From JAGVSR01 sp963825555 (lineage in GTDB: Bacteria > Pseudomonadota > Alphaproteobacteria > Rhizobiales > Hyphomicrobiaceae): a DNA stretch of 64,000 nucleotides. The translations under genes were made by a program, and so were the position numbers. Below are positions 25,734 through 35,957 of the stretch, piece by piece; position 1 is the stretch's first letter; every line of letters starts with the position of its first letter. The notes under the pieces were generated by a model that saw only the letters and a list, made by a program, of their open reading frames with translations, searched no databases and had not been told where the DNA came from. Where the stretch lies: positions 1 through 64,000 of the forward strand of contig CAWGTZ010000015.1 in the NCBI GenBank assembly GCA_963825555.1, given 5' to 3'.

Positions 25734-26315
25734 CTATCGGTTCTGACCCGGCACCCAAAGCACGTCACTCAAACCTCGATCATTCACGTAACGGCTTGCG
25801 ACAAAAAGAAAATCTGATAGCCGGTTAATGTATTTTAGGGCGGGCGGGCTGACCGCTTCACCTGGCAAAGCGGCAAGCGTCACTATCTCCCGCTCGGCGC
25901 GCCGGCAGACCGTCCGCGCCACATGCAGAGCCGCAGCGGCCGCTGAACCGCCGGGCAGGACGAAAGAGGTGAGGGGCTTCAACTCGCCATTCAGCTCGTC
26001 GATCTCCGCCTCGATACGATCCACCTGCGCTTGGCTCATCCGCAGCGGCTCGTAGGGCAGTGGCTCGCCCCGATCGGGAACGCACAAGTCCGCACCGAGA
26101 TCGAACAAGTCGTTCTGAATGCGCTCCAGTTTGGAATCGAGCCCCTGGTGGCCGCCTCCCAGATGAATACGGACCATGCCGATGGCGGCATTCGTCTCAT
26201 CCACCGTGCCGTAGGCGGCTATGCGAGCCGCATCCTTCGACACGCGCTCTCCGGTACCAAGTCCCGTCGTCCCGGCGTCGCCGGTTTTCGTGTAGATCTT
26301 ATTCAGCTTGACCAC
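25734..26315 (-). CDS. Cob(I)yrinic acid a,c-diamide adenosyltransferase (PduO type)
   Basis: 193 aa, full length for the family. The N-terminus KIYTKTGDAGTTGLGTGERV is the ATP-binding signature of PduO-type adenosyltransferases; later AYGTVDETNAAIG, then FVLPGGSAAAAALHVARTVCRRAER and LNRLSDFLF-like segment. It adenosylates cob(I)alamin to give adenosylcobalamin, the cofactor of methylmalonyl- and ethylmalonyl-CoA mutases. This fits the EMC-pathway genes at the right of the window and the neighbouring acyl-CoA genes. It is 24 nt from the upstream small membrane-protein gene. Confidence 0.93.
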   Translation of the reverse strand: MVKLNKIYTKTGDAGTTGLGTGERVSKDAARIAAYGTVDETNAAIGMVRIHLGGGHQGLDSKLERIQNDLFDLGADLCVPDRGEPLPYEPLRMSQAQVDRIEAEIDELNGELKPLTSFVLPGGSAAAAALHVARTVCRRAEREIVTLAALPGEAVSPPALKYINRLSDFLFVASRYVNDRGLSDVLWVPGQNR

Positions 26316-26339
26316 TGGGATATCCCTGAATGCGCCGCG

Positions 26340-26540
26340 TCAACCGCCCTGCTGCTTCGCGAAAAACGTGAAAAGCATAATAATGACGATCGCTACAAAT
26401 TGCAGGCCTACGCGCCAGCGCATCAGTTTCTGGCTCAGGTTGGGTGAGTTGCCGCGGGTCATGGTCCACAAGCCCGCGCAGAGCACGAGGAAGACTGCAA
26501 CCACCGCGATGGTTGTCGAATGGTAGAGAAGTGTTTGCAT
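26340..26540 (-). CDS. Small two-TM (HIG1-type, twin transmembrane) protein
   Basis: 66 aa from ATG 26540; much of the longer open frame upstream is out of character. Two hydrophobic helices (about 8-27 and 45-60) flank a basic loop with NLSQKLMRWRVGLQ, the HIG1/hypoxia-induced type arrangement. In Hyphomicrobiales such a gene regularly precedes the PduO-type adenosyltransferase and etfBA, as here. HIG1 proteins elsewhere associate with cytochrome oxidase; the role here is unknown. Confidence 0.8.
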   Translation of the reverse strand: MQTLLYHSTTIAVVAVFLVLCAGLWTMTRGNSPNLSQKLMRWRVGLQFVAIVIIMLFTFFAKQQGG

Positions 26541-26895
26541 TAGGTGGCGGTTCTTTCGTCGGGCCGGCGAGGGCGCGGGGATCGCGCCCCTCTGATGAGG
26601 ATCGGTGTCAGCGTAAACCGTTCCCATAGCTTTACGCGCCAGGATAGGGCGGTCGCACAGCGGCGGCAAATGCCAAAGCGCAGCAGTTGAAGACACATTT
26701 GGGGTCGACCCGGCAGTTTCGGGCCATCGGCGCGGCGGGCCGTATCCGGTATGCTGGTCCGAATCGTCCCGGGAAACCGGGCAAGGCATGTCCGTGTCGT
26801 CAAAAGGACCAGTTTCTGAGGGAGGGAACACCCCCCTTTGAGCCAGCTCCGGCGGGGGAAGCAGGACGACATCGAACGAAGTTGCGAAGGGTGAC
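26541..26895. other. Divergent intergenic region upstream of envC
   Basis: 355 bp lies between the leftward small membrane-protein gene and the rightward envC gene. It should hold both promoters. I see no convincing hexamer pair, no RNA gene and no repeat. Open frames crossing it (for example the upstream extension of the two-TM frame) lack ribosome-binding sites and look like shadows. Confidence 0.4.
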
Positions 26896-28326
26896 GTGAG
26901 AAGGGTAACTGAGCCACAAAACGAACGAACCGGCGACGCGCCCCGTCCGCGCTTGTGGATTGGGCTGGCGGCCGTTTTCGTCGCGTGTGGCGTCCCACAG
27001 TTGGCCGCCCAGGACGCCCCCACGGCCGATCAGGTCAAAAAAGCCCTCGACGCACGCCGCCAGGAGCTCGAAAGCACGCTGCAAAAGGCCGGCAGCATCG
27101 AGCAGGAGGTCGCTTCGCTCCGGGCCGAGCGGCAGAAGATCAACGAGGACCTGCTTGCCACAGCCGCCTCTATCCAGAAGAGCGAAGGGCGGCTGACCCA
27201 GATCGAGAACCGTCTGGGCGAACTTGAGGCCCAGGAAAAGATGATCCGCGGCTCGCTGAACCAGCGCCACGATCAGATCGCCAAGCTGCTGGCCGCTTTA
27301 CAGCGTATGGGCCGCAACCCACCGCCGGTCATTGTCACCAAGCGCGAGGACGCATTGGAGATGGTGCGCAGTGCCATGCTGCTCGCCTCCGCTTTTCCCG
27401 GCATGCGCAAGCAGGCCCTCGAACTTGCCGACACCTTGAGCCAGCTCATGCGGATCATGGCCGAGAGCCGCTCGGAAGCAGATAAGGAAAAGGCGGAGAA
27501 CACTCGACTAAACGACATGAGGACCAAGTTAGCCGGGCTTTTGGAAACCAAGCGCCAGTCGATCCTCGACCGGCAGACCGAGCTGCAGAAAGTGCGGCTG
27601 GCCGCCGAGGAGATTTCGAAGAACGTCACCGGTCTCAACGAGCTGATCGCGCGGCTCGACCAAGCGGTTGCTCAGAACACGGGGCTTCAGGCCTATGAGG
27701 CCGAGGTGCGAGGGGCGGCAACGTCGGCCGGATCGGCTGCCCAACCGGCCGTCCTGGAGGCTCCGGCGGCGAGTTCTGGCGACCCTGCAGCACTTCCGGG
27801 AGCAAAAAGCCCTCCACAGACGCAGCCCGAGATGCAGGTCGTCGAGCTGGCCCCCGCGGCCCCGAGCCACGCGGGCCGCATCAAACCGGCGATTCCGTTT
27901 CACCTTGCAAAAGCCAAACTTCCGATGCCAGTTAACGGCCGGCGAGTTCTGGCCTATGGCGAGCAGACGCAGTACGGCTCCAAATCCAAGGGCCTTGTGC
28001 TGGAAACCCGCTCCGGAGCCCAGGTCACGTCGCCCTGCGACGGATGGATCGTTTATGCTGGAGAATTCCGCAGCTATGGCAAACTCTTGATTGTCAATGC
28101 TGGCGGCGGATACCATATACTACTCGCGGGTTTGTCTCACATCGATGTGCAGCCCGGAGAGTTCGTCCTGGCTGCAGAGCCTGTCGGCATCATGTCGACT
28201 ACGAAAAAAGAACCGGCTGGCGCGGCGTCCGCAGCCCCGGTACTCTATGTGGAGTTTCGCAAGGATGGGCAGCCCATAGATCCCGACCCGTGGTGGGTCA
28301 AGGTCTCTCAGAAGGCACAAGGCTAA
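26896..28326 (+). CDS. envC: Murein hydrolase activator, EnvC-like (degenerate M23 domain)
   Basis: 476 aa from GTG 26896. A signal or anchor sequence (about residues 18-33, AAVFVACGVPQLAAQ) is followed by a long coiled coil (about 40-260), rich in E/K/Q heptads. A linker of Ala/Pro and a LytM/M23 domain occupy the last 130 residues. The zinc ligands of active LytM peptidases are not kept (YVEFRKDG where HFEIR would be, and no HxxxD), as in EnvC/NlpD activators that switch on amidases at division. It is translationally coupled to ctpA (TAATG), the typical envC-ctpA pair. Confidence 0.9.
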   Translation: MRRVTEPQNERTGDAPRPRLWIGLAAVFVACGVPQLAAQDAPTADQVKKALDARRQELESTLQKAGSIEQEVASLRAERQKINEDLLATAASIQKSEGRLTQIENRLGELEAQEKMIRGSLNQRHDQIAKLLAALQRMGRNPPPVIVTKREDALEMVRSAMLLASAFPGMRKQALELADTLSQLMRIMAESRSEADKEKAENTRLNDMRTKLAGLLETKRQSILDRQTELQKVRLAAEEISKNVTGLNELIARLDQAVAQNTGLQAYEAEVRGAATSAGSAAQPAVLEAPAASSGDPAALPGAKSPPQTQPEMQVVELAPAAPSHAGRIKPAIPFHLAKAKLPMPVNGRRVLAYGEQTQYGSKSKGLVLETRSGAQVTSPCDGWIVYAGEFRSYGKLLIVNAGGGYHILLAGLSHIDVQPGEFVLAAEPVGIMSTTKKEPAGAASAAPVLYVEFRKDGQPIDPDPWWVKVSQKAQG

Positions 28327-29741
28327 TGCGCAAGACGGAATTTGCATTCTGGACATTCCTTATGATGGCTGGCCTCGCCGGCGTGACGACTGTTCTGAAC
28401 GTCACCAACGGCCAGTCCGCGAACTCGCCGAACGCGGAGCTGTACCGTCAGCTCGACCTGTTTGGTGACGTGTTCGAACGGGTCCGCTCCGACTATGTGG
28501 AGAAGCCCGACGACCAGATGCTGATCGAGACCGCGATCAACGGCATGCTGACGGCCCTTGATCCGCACTCCTCGTACCTCAGCCCGAAGAACTTCAAGGA
28601 TATGCAGGTGCAGACCCGCGGCGAGTTCGGCGGGCTCGGCATTGAGGTCACCATGGAGAATGGAGTGATCAAGGTCGTGTCACCGATCGATGACACGCCG
28701 GCCTTCAAAGCCGGTATCCTGGCCAACGACCTCATCACCCATCTCGACAACGAGCAGATCAGCGGCCTGACCCTTGAGCAGGCGGTTGAGAAAATGCGCG
28801 GTCCGGTCAATACGCCGATCTCGCTGACCATCGTCCGAAAAGGGCGCGAGGAGCCGTTTGACATCAAGGTCACGCGTGACGTCATCCGGATCAATCCGGT
28901 CAAGGCGCGCGCCGAAGATGATGTCGCCTACATCAAGGTTTCCACCTTCAACGAGCAGACCCATGCCGCTCTGGTGAAGTCTATGGATGCCATGAAGAAG
29001 GAAATCGGCCCCAAGCTGCGCGGTTATTTGATCGACCTGCGCAACAACCCCGGCGGGCTTCTCGATCAAGCCATCGCGGTCAGCGACGACTTCCTCGATC
29101 GTGGCGCCATCGTTTTGACGAAGGGACGCAACAACGAGGAGACCCAGCGCTCGCAGGCCCGTCCGGGAGACACGGCCGAAGGAAAGCCGATCGTCGTTCT
29201 AATCAACGGTGGGTCCGCTTCGGCTTCGGAGATCGTTGCTGGCGCACTTCAGGATCATAAACGGGCCACCATCATCGGCACGCGTTCGTTCGGCAAGGGA
29301 TCGGTGCAGACAATCATCCCGCTTGGTGCCAATGGGGCGATCCGGCTAACGACGGCGCGCTACTACACGCCGTCAAACCGCTCCATCCAGGCGAAGGGCA
29401 TCGACCCGGACATCGTGGTGGAACAGGAACTGCCGGAAGACCTGAAGAGCAAACTCGCAACCGAGAAGCCCCGCGGCGAGGCAAGCCTGCGCGGTCACCT
29501 CAGGAACCCCGACGGCGCCGAGGACGGTGCAGAGGGCGAAAACAAGGAAGAGCAGAAGGAAGAAAGCGGCTCGCTCGCCTATGTTCCGAAGGAGCCGGAG
29601 AAGGATACGCAGCTACAGTACGCCCTGCGCTTCCTGCGCGGAACAGCTACGGAAGCCACCGTCGCCAAGCCCGCCGCCGGAAACAGCTCGTCCGCACCTG
29701 CGGCCTCTTCCGACAAGCCGGCCTCTCCCGTGCCGAACTGA
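28326..29741 (+). CDS. ctpA: Carboxy-terminal processing protease (S41)
   Basis: 471 aa from ATG 28326, overlapping the envC stop. An N-terminal signal segment (WTFLMMAGLAGVTTVLNV) is followed by a PDZ domain (about 80-165; GEFGGLGIEVTMENGVIKVV). The S41 catalytic Ser sits in NGGSASASEIVAGALQD and the Lys in TRSFGKGSVQT, with the RNNPGGLLDQAI oxyanion region. The C-terminal 90 residues are an acidic low-complexity tail. It is a periplasmic protease acting on C-termini of envelope proteins. A Rho-independent terminator follows at 29778. Confidence 0.95.
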   Translation: MRKTEFAFWTFLMMAGLAGVTTVLNVTNGQSANSPNAELYRQLDLFGDVFERVRSDYVEKPDDQMLIETAINGMLTALDPHSSYLSPKNFKDMQVQTRGEFGGLGIEVTMENGVIKVVSPIDDTPAFKAGILANDLITHLDNEQISGLTLEQAVEKMRGPVNTPISLTIVRKGREEPFDIKVTRDVIRINPVKARAEDDVAYIKVSTFNEQTHAALVKSMDAMKKEIGPKLRGYLIDLRNNPGGLLDQAIAVSDDFLDRGAIVLTKGRNNEETQRSQARPGDTAEGKPIVVLINGGSASASEIVAGALQDHKRATIIGTRSFGKGSVQTIIPLGANGAIRLTTARYYTPSNRSIQAKGIDPDIVVEQELPEDLKSKLATEKPRGEASLRGHLRNPDGAEDGAEGENKEEQKEESGSLAYVPKEPEKDTQLQYALRFLRGTATEATVAKPAAGNSSSAPAASSDKPASPVPN

Positions 29742-29777
29742 GGCCGGGGTTACGACTCGCCCAAAGCAGAAGTGGAA

Positions 29778-29806
29778 AAGGGCGCCGATTCGGCGCCCTT
29801 TTTCTT
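29778..29806 (+). terminator. Rho-independent terminator after ctpA
   Basis: A perfect 10-bp stem (AAGGGCGCCG, 29778-29787, with CGGCGCCCTT, 29791-29800) and a 3-nt loop are followed by TTTCTT. It lies 37 nt after the ctpA stop on its strand. Confidence 0.85.
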
Positions 29807-29860
29807 GCCTAGGCGACCCGGACTATTGAGCCGGGCGCTGACCTGAGAGGAACTTCGACC

Positions 29861-30388
29861 ATGACCAAGAAGCAAAGCGTCGATCCTGCCCAGCTCGGCT
29901 ATCGCCCTTGCGTCGGCATCATGCTCATCAACGCGCAGGGCAGGGTCTGGGTCGGTCAGCGCGCCGACACCCCCGTCGATGCCGAAGGGCGGGGCGCATG
30001 GTGGCAGATGCCTCAGGGCGGCATCGATGACGACGAGAACCCGCGCGCAGCGGCCTTGAGAGAGCTCTATGAGGAAACCCAAGTCCGCACAGCTCAGATC
30101 ATTGGAGAGAGCGCCTCCTGGCTGACCTACGATCTACCGGCCGAGCTCATCGGCAAGGCCTGGGGCGGGCGCTGGCGCGGTCAGCGCCAGAAATGGTTCG
30201 CGCTCCGCTTCTTGGGACAAGATTCTGAAATCGATATCTCGGCGCCGGCTGGCCATGATCCGGAGTTCATCAGCTGGCAGTGGGCCCCTGTGGACGATCT
30301 CGTCCAACTCATCGTCCCCTTCAAGCGCGAGGTCTATCAGGCCGTGGTCGCCGAGCTGGGACCGCTGGCGCGGCCGGCAGACGACTGA
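29861..30388 (+). CDS. rppH: RNA pyrophosphohydrolase (Nudix), copy 1
   Basis: 175 aa, ATG preceded by GAGAGGAA. The Nudix box is intact (GGIDDDENPRAAALRELYEE, G-x5-E-x7-REUxEE pattern, about 50-72). The RppH landmarks YRPCVGIMLIN near the N-terminus, WWQMPQGG and SWLTYDLP are present. RppH removes pyrophosphate from 5'-triphosphorylated mRNA to trigger decay. A second paralogue follows 140 bp downstream. Confidence 0.92.
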   Translation: MTKKQSVDPAQLGYRPCVGIMLINAQGRVWVGQRADTPVDAEGRGAWWQMPQGGIDDDENPRAAALRELYEETQVRTAQIIGESASWLTYDLPAELIGKAWGGRWRGQRQKWFALRFLGQDSEIDISAPAGHDPEFISWQWAPVDDLVQLIVPFKREVYQAVVAELGPLARPADD

Positions 30389-30527
30389 CGTGGCCCTGCC
30401 GACCGGCAGCTTCGGACGCTGGCGAGAGGCCTACGGTCCGTCGCCGCAACGACACGCCACCAGACTATTGTAAGCAACTGATTCGTCTGCCAATCTGTTG
30501 TCGTAATTTCAGCGCTTCGTATGGCCC

Positions 30528-31055
30528 ATGTCCATTGAAAGACCGATCGGCGAATCACAGCCCTTCGACCTGCCTTACCGGGTCGGGGTGGGTATTATGC
30601 TGTTCAATGCGCAGGGCCTCGTCTGGACGGGGCGCCGCCTGCCGAAATGGGCCGGAGACCGCTCAGCCCATGTCTGGCAGATGCCGCAGGGTGGCCTCAT
30701 GGCCAATGAGGAACCGCTCGACGCCGCCTATCGCGAGCTTGAGGAGGAGACCGGCATCCGCAGCGTCGAGCTGATCGCCGAACTCAACAAGTGGCTGACC
30801 TACGACCTGCCGCCCGAGCTGATGGGCGTGGCGCTCAAAGGGCGCTATCGCGGCCAACGCCAGCGCTGGTTCGCCATGCGCTTTTACGGCGACGATTCCG
30901 AGATCGACATCGACCCGCGTGGCCGCCACAAGGCTGAGTTCGACCGGTGGAAATGGCGGCCGCTTGAGGAAGTTTCCGCAATGGTGGTGAGCTTCAAACG
31001 TCCCGTTTACGAAGAATTGGCCCGCGTTTTCGCGCCTTACGCTCGGCCGGAGTGA
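30528..31055 (+). CDS. rppH: RNA pyrophosphohydrolase (Nudix), copy 2
   Basis: 175 aa, the same length as copy 1 and alignable along its whole length: YRVGVGIMLFNAQG, VWQMPQGGLMANEEP, Nudix helix LDAAYRELEEETGI, KWLTYDLPPELMG and RGQRQRWFAMRFYGDDSEI. All Nudix glutamates are kept, so both copies should be active. It probably arose by tandem duplication; either could have shifted to another capped nucleotide. No strong RBS precedes ATG 30528. A hairpin follows at 31095. Confidence 0.9.
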   Translation: MSIERPIGESQPFDLPYRVGVGIMLFNAQGLVWTGRRLPKWAGDRSAHVWQMPQGGLMANEEPLDAAYRELEEETGIRSVELIAELNKWLTYDLPPELMGVALKGRYRGQRQRWFAMRFYGDDSEIDIDPRGRHKAEFDRWKWRPLEEVSAMVVSFKRPVYEELARVFAPYARPE

Positions 31056-31094
31056 CCGCACGCTGGTCGCGAACCATAGAAACGGAAAAACACG

Positions 31095-31125
31095 AAAGGC
31101 CGGGCTTGAAGCGCCGGCCTTTGTC
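31095..31125. terminator. Hairpin between convergent rppH copy 2 and atpC
   Basis: AAAGGCCGG (31095-31103) pairs with CCGGCCTTT (31114-31122) around a 10-nt loop. The flanking A-run and T-run make it usable in both directions, and it lies between the two convergent operons. The T-tract is short, so efficiency is uncertain. Confidence 0.65.
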
Positions 31126-31168
31126 GTCGGGTACCTGAAGGACCGATGACGGCCCCGATGATGCTGCG

Positions 31169-31567
31169 TCAGGCTGCTTTCGGACCCAACGCACGCAAAC
31201 GATCCAGCGCCGTCTGGGCCAGCATGCGGCTGTCATCGTCCTTCGCCGCCTCCAGATCCGCCTCTGCGATGCGAATCTCCTCGGTGATCTGCGAACCAGC
31301 AGTTTCGGCAACATCGAACGCGGTTTCAGCCAGAACCGTAAGCGCCTCGGCGTTCACGTCCGCGAAGCCGGACTTCACGAAGATCTGCTTCTTCGCGCCA
31401 ACCGACGTGACTTCCAAAAGACCCGGGCGCAGCGCCGACACAAGCGGCGCATGGCCGGCAAACACCGTGAAGTCGCCCTCGATGCCGGGCACCATGACCT
31501 GATCGGCATCCACCGAGATCAGAACGCGCTCGGGAGAAACCAGCTCGAACTTGAATGTACCCGCCAT
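31169..31567 (-). CDS. atpC: F0F1 ATP synthase subunit epsilon
   Basis: 132 aa. The N-terminal beta-sandwich (FELVSPERVLISVDADQVMVPG, AGHAPLVSALRPG) and a short C-terminal helical hairpin are typical of the subunit, which links gamma to the c-ring and can inhibit hydrolysis. It is the last gene of the atp F1 operon, separated from atpD by a small CxxC-protein gene. Confidence 0.95.
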   Translation of the reverse strand: MAGTFKFELVSPERVLISVDADQVMVPGIEGDFTVFAGHAPLVSALRPGLLEVTSVGAKKQIFVKSGFADVNAEALTVLAETAFDVAETAGSQITEEIRIAEADLEAAKDDDSRMLAQTALDRLRALGPKAA

Positions 31568-31611
31568 GGCCTGTCGTCCTTAGAATTCCTGCCGGTGACC
31601 TGATCGCCAGA

Positions 31612-31875
31612 TCAGCCTGCGTCTTCGTCCTCGCTGCCGCCCGACTTCGCCTCGACCTCTTCAACCGTCTGGAGGCGCGTGCCGCAGAACGGGCAGAAGA
31701 AGACGGGGTGGTCGATCATGCCGGGTTCCTCGTCGTCCATCTCGATAAGACCGACCGACATGTAGAGGATCCCGCCTTCACCGACGGTAATCAGCGGTTC
31801 GAAATCGACACCGCTCATCGTTTCCTTGAGCTCGACGCAGCACGAGCCAAATTGCTTGTTGCCGTCATCCGCCAT
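31612..31875 (-). CDS. Small CPFCGT zinc-ribbon-like protein inside the atp operon
   Basis: 87 aa, ATG 31875, ending 44 nt before atpC and starting 49 nt after atpD. Two cysteines near the N-terminus (GSCCVELKE) and a CPFCGT motif (about residues 61-66) could bind zinc. The C-terminal third is strongly acidic. The composition is protein-like, and conserved small genes at this place occur in some alphaproteobacteria, but I do not recognise a named family. Its position suggests a role in ATP synthase assembly or regulation; that is inference. Confidence 0.75.
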   Translation of the reverse strand: MADDGNKQFGSCCVELKETMSGVDFEPLITVGEGGILYMSVGLIEMDDEEPGMIDHPVFFCPFCGTRLQTVEEVEAKSGGSEDEDAG

Positions 31876-31924
31876 CTTCTATCCTTCATTCGACGCCGGA
31901 CGGACCGGATCAACCCACTCAGCC

Positions 31925-33361
31925 TCAAGCCGCCTCGGCAAGCTTCTCGGCCTTGGCGATCGCTTCTTCGATCGAGCCCACCATGTAGAAGGCCGGCTCG
32001 GGAAGATGATCGTACTCGCCCTCGCAAAGGCCCTTGAAGCCCTTGATGGTATCGGCCAGCGAAACGAGCTTGCCGGGCGAGCCGGTGAACACTTCCGCCA
32101 CGTGGAACGGCTGCGACATGAAGCGCTCGATCTTGCGAGCGCGGGCCACGGTCATCTTGTCGTCTTCAGACAGCTCGTCCATGCCCAAAATGGCGATGAT
32201 GTCCTGCAGCGACTTGTACTTCTGCAGAATGGCCTGGACCTTACGTGCGACCTGATAGTGCTCATCACCCACGATCATCGGATCGAGCATGCGCGACGTG
32301 GAGTCGAGCGGATCCACAGCCGGGTAGATGCCCTTCTCCGCGATGGCGCGGGAGAGCACCGTCGTGGCGTCCAAGTGGGCGAACGACGTTGCAGGCGCCG
32401 GGTCGGTCAAGTCGTCGGCCGGCACGTAAATGGCCTGCACCGAGGTAATCGAGCCCTTCTGCGTCGTGGTGATGCGCTCCTGCAGGGCGCCCATATCCGT
32501 GGCCAGCGTGGGCTGATAGCCCACCGCCGAGGGAATGCGGCCCAGAAGCGCCGAAACCTCGGAGCCCGCCTGCGTGAAGCGGAAGATGTTGTCGACGAAG
32601 AACAGCACGTCCTGGCCCTGGTCGCGGAAGTGCTCGGCAACCGTGAGGCCCGAGAGCGCGACGCGCATGCGGGCGCCCGGCGGCTCGTTCATCTGACCGT
32701 AGACCAACGCGCACTTCGAACCCTTGGCGGAACCCCCATGCTTCTTCGGGTCCATGTTGACGTTGGACTCGATCATCTCGTGATAGAGATCGTTGCCTTC
32801 ACGCGTGCGCTCGCCGACGCCGGCGAACACCGAGTAGCCACCGTGGGCCTTGGCGACGTTGTTGATGAGTTCCATGATGAGCACGGTCTTGCCCACGCCC
32901 GCACCGCCGAAGAGTCCAATCTTGCCGCCCTTCGCGTAGGGAGCCAGTAGGTCGACGACCTTAATGCCGGTGACGAGGATCTGCGCTTCCGTAGCCTGAT
33001 CGGCAAAGGTCGGAGCCGGCTGATGGATGGCGCGCGTCGTCTCGGAGCCGATGGGGCCGGCCTCGTCGACCGGCTCGCCGATCACGTTGATGATGCGGCC
33101 GAGCGTTTCCTCACCGACGGGCACCATGATCGGTGCCCCGGTGTCGTTCACATCCTGGCCGCGAACAAGACCCGCGGTGGAGTCCATGGCGATCGTGCGT
33201 ACCGTGTTCTCTCCGAGGTGCTGCGCAACCTCCAGCACCAGGCGCTGGCCCTGGTTCTTCGTTTCGAGTGCGTTCAGAATCTCAGGCAAGTGACCGTCAA
33301 ACTGGACATCGACGACGGCGCCCATCACCTGGCGGATCTTACCAACTTTGTTGCTAGCCAT
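31925..33361 (-). CDS. atpD: F0F1 ATP synthase subunit beta
   Basis: 478 aa, full length. The catalytic P-loop is GGAGVGKTVLIMELI (about 155-169). VFAGVGERTREGNDLYHEM follows, then LFFVDNIFRFTQAGSEVSALLGRIPSAVGYQPTL-type sequence (the DNIFRFTQAGSEVSA run is visible). It carries the catalytic nucleotide sites of the F1 hexamer. It lies 26 nt downstream of atpG. Confidence 0.98.
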   Translation of the reverse strand: MASNKVGKIRQVMGAVVDVQFDGHLPEILNALETKNQGQRLVLEVAQHLGENTVRTIAMDSTAGLVRGQDVNDTGAPIMVPVGEETLGRIINVIGEPVDEAGPIGSETTRAIHQPAPTFADQATEAQILVTGIKVVDLLAPYAKGGKIGLFGGAGVGKTVLIMELINNVAKAHGGYSVFAGVGERTREGNDLYHEMIESNVNMDPKKHGGSAKGSKCALVYGQMNEPPGARMRVALSGLTVAEHFRDQGQDVLFFVDNIFRFTQAGSEVSALLGRIPSAVGYQPTLATDMGALQERITTTQKGSITSVQAIYVPADDLTDPAPATSFAHLDATTVLSRAIAEKGIYPAVDPLDSTSRMLDPMIVGDEHYQVARKVQAILQKYKSLQDIIAILGMDELSEDDKMTVARARKIERFMSQPFHVAEVFTGSPGKLVSLADTIKGFKGLCEGEYDHLPEPAFYMVGSIEEAIAKAEKLAEAA

Positions 33362-33387
33362 TGACGTTTCCTCGTTCCTTCAGCCGG

Positions 33388-34272
33388 TCAGAGCGCCTCG
33401 GCGCCCGAAATGATTTCTATGAGTTCCTTGGTGATGTTCGCCTGGCGCTGACGGTTGTACGTGATCGTCAGCTTGTCGATCATCTCGCCGGCGTTGCGCG
33501 TGGCGTTGTCCATGGCGCTCATGCGCGCGCCCTGCTCCGACGCCGAGTTTTCCAGCAGTCCCCGGAAGATCTGAGTCGAAATGTTGCGCGAGAGAAGCGC
33601 GGTCAGAATCGCGTCCTCGTCGGGCTCGTACTCGTAGATGGCTTCTCCGCCCGCAGCCTTATCCTCGCTGGCAGCCTCGGGAAGCTTGGCTGGAATCAGC
33701 TGAAGAGCCGTCGGCTTCTGTGCGATCACCGACTTGAACTCAGAGAAGTAGAGCGTCGCAACGTCAAACTCCCCGGCCTCGAACATGGCCAGAAGCTTCT
33801 GCGCGATCTCCTCGGCATTCTTGAAACCGATTTGCCGCACACCCTGAAAATCCCGGCGCTCGACGATGTTCTTGCCGAGATCACGGCGCAGGTTGTCCGC
33901 GCCCTTGCGGCCGACCGTCATGATCTTGACCGTCTTGTCGATACTCATCAATCTCTGCGCATCGGCGCGGGCCAACTTGGCGATATTCGAATTGAAACCG
34001 CCGCACAGGCCGCGTTCGGCCGTCATGACAACAAGCAGATGGGTCTGATCCTTGCCGTTGCCGACGAGCAGAGGCGAGGCCGTCTCGCGCGACGCCCGGC
34101 TGCCGAGATTGGCGAGGATCTTGTCCATGCGCTCCGCGTAAGGGCGGGCAGCGGTCGCGGCTTCCTGCGCACGGCGCAGCTTTGCCGCGGCCACCATCTG
34201 CATGGCCTTCGTGATCTTACGCGTCGCCTTCACCGAGGCGATACGATTTCTTAAGTCTTTCAAGCTCGGCAT
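33388..34272 (-). CDS. atpG: F0F1 ATP synthase subunit gamma
   Basis: 294 aa. Conserved ends are visible: MPSLKDLRNRIASVKATRKI at the N-terminus and RNAGEMIDKLTITYNRQRQA plus ITKELIEIISGAEAL at the C-terminus. These form the coiled-coil rotor shaft turning inside alpha3beta3. The internal ERGLCGGFNSNI segment is typical. It sits between atpA (24 nt) and atpD. Confidence 0.97.
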   Translation of the reverse strand: MPSLKDLRNRIASVKATRKITKAMQMVAAAKLRRAQEAATAARPYAERMDKILANLGSRASRETASPLLVGNGKDQTHLLVVMTAERGLCGGFNSNIAKLARADAQRLMSIDKTVKIMTVGRKGADNLRRDLGKNIVERRDFQGVRQIGFKNAEEIAQKLLAMFEAGEFDVATLYFSEFKSVIAQKPTALQLIPAKLPEAASEDKAAGGEAIYEYEPDEDAILTALLSRNISTQIFRGLLENSASEQGARMSAMDNATRNAGEMIDKLTITYNRQRQANITKELIEIISGAEAL

Positions 34273-34296
34273 GGAGCCGTCTCCCCGCGCGAGCGC

Positions 34297-35826
<1,530 letters not shown>

Positions 35827-35957
35827 GTACCTCGACCTCTTGCCTTCGCGTTTATCCCTGATGCGGCATGACGCATTTTTCGCGCGCTATCCGCACTCGT
35901 TTCCAAGTGAGCGAAAGCCTGGCCTCGCCTGTTGCGCACCGGGCTTCCAAAACCTGC

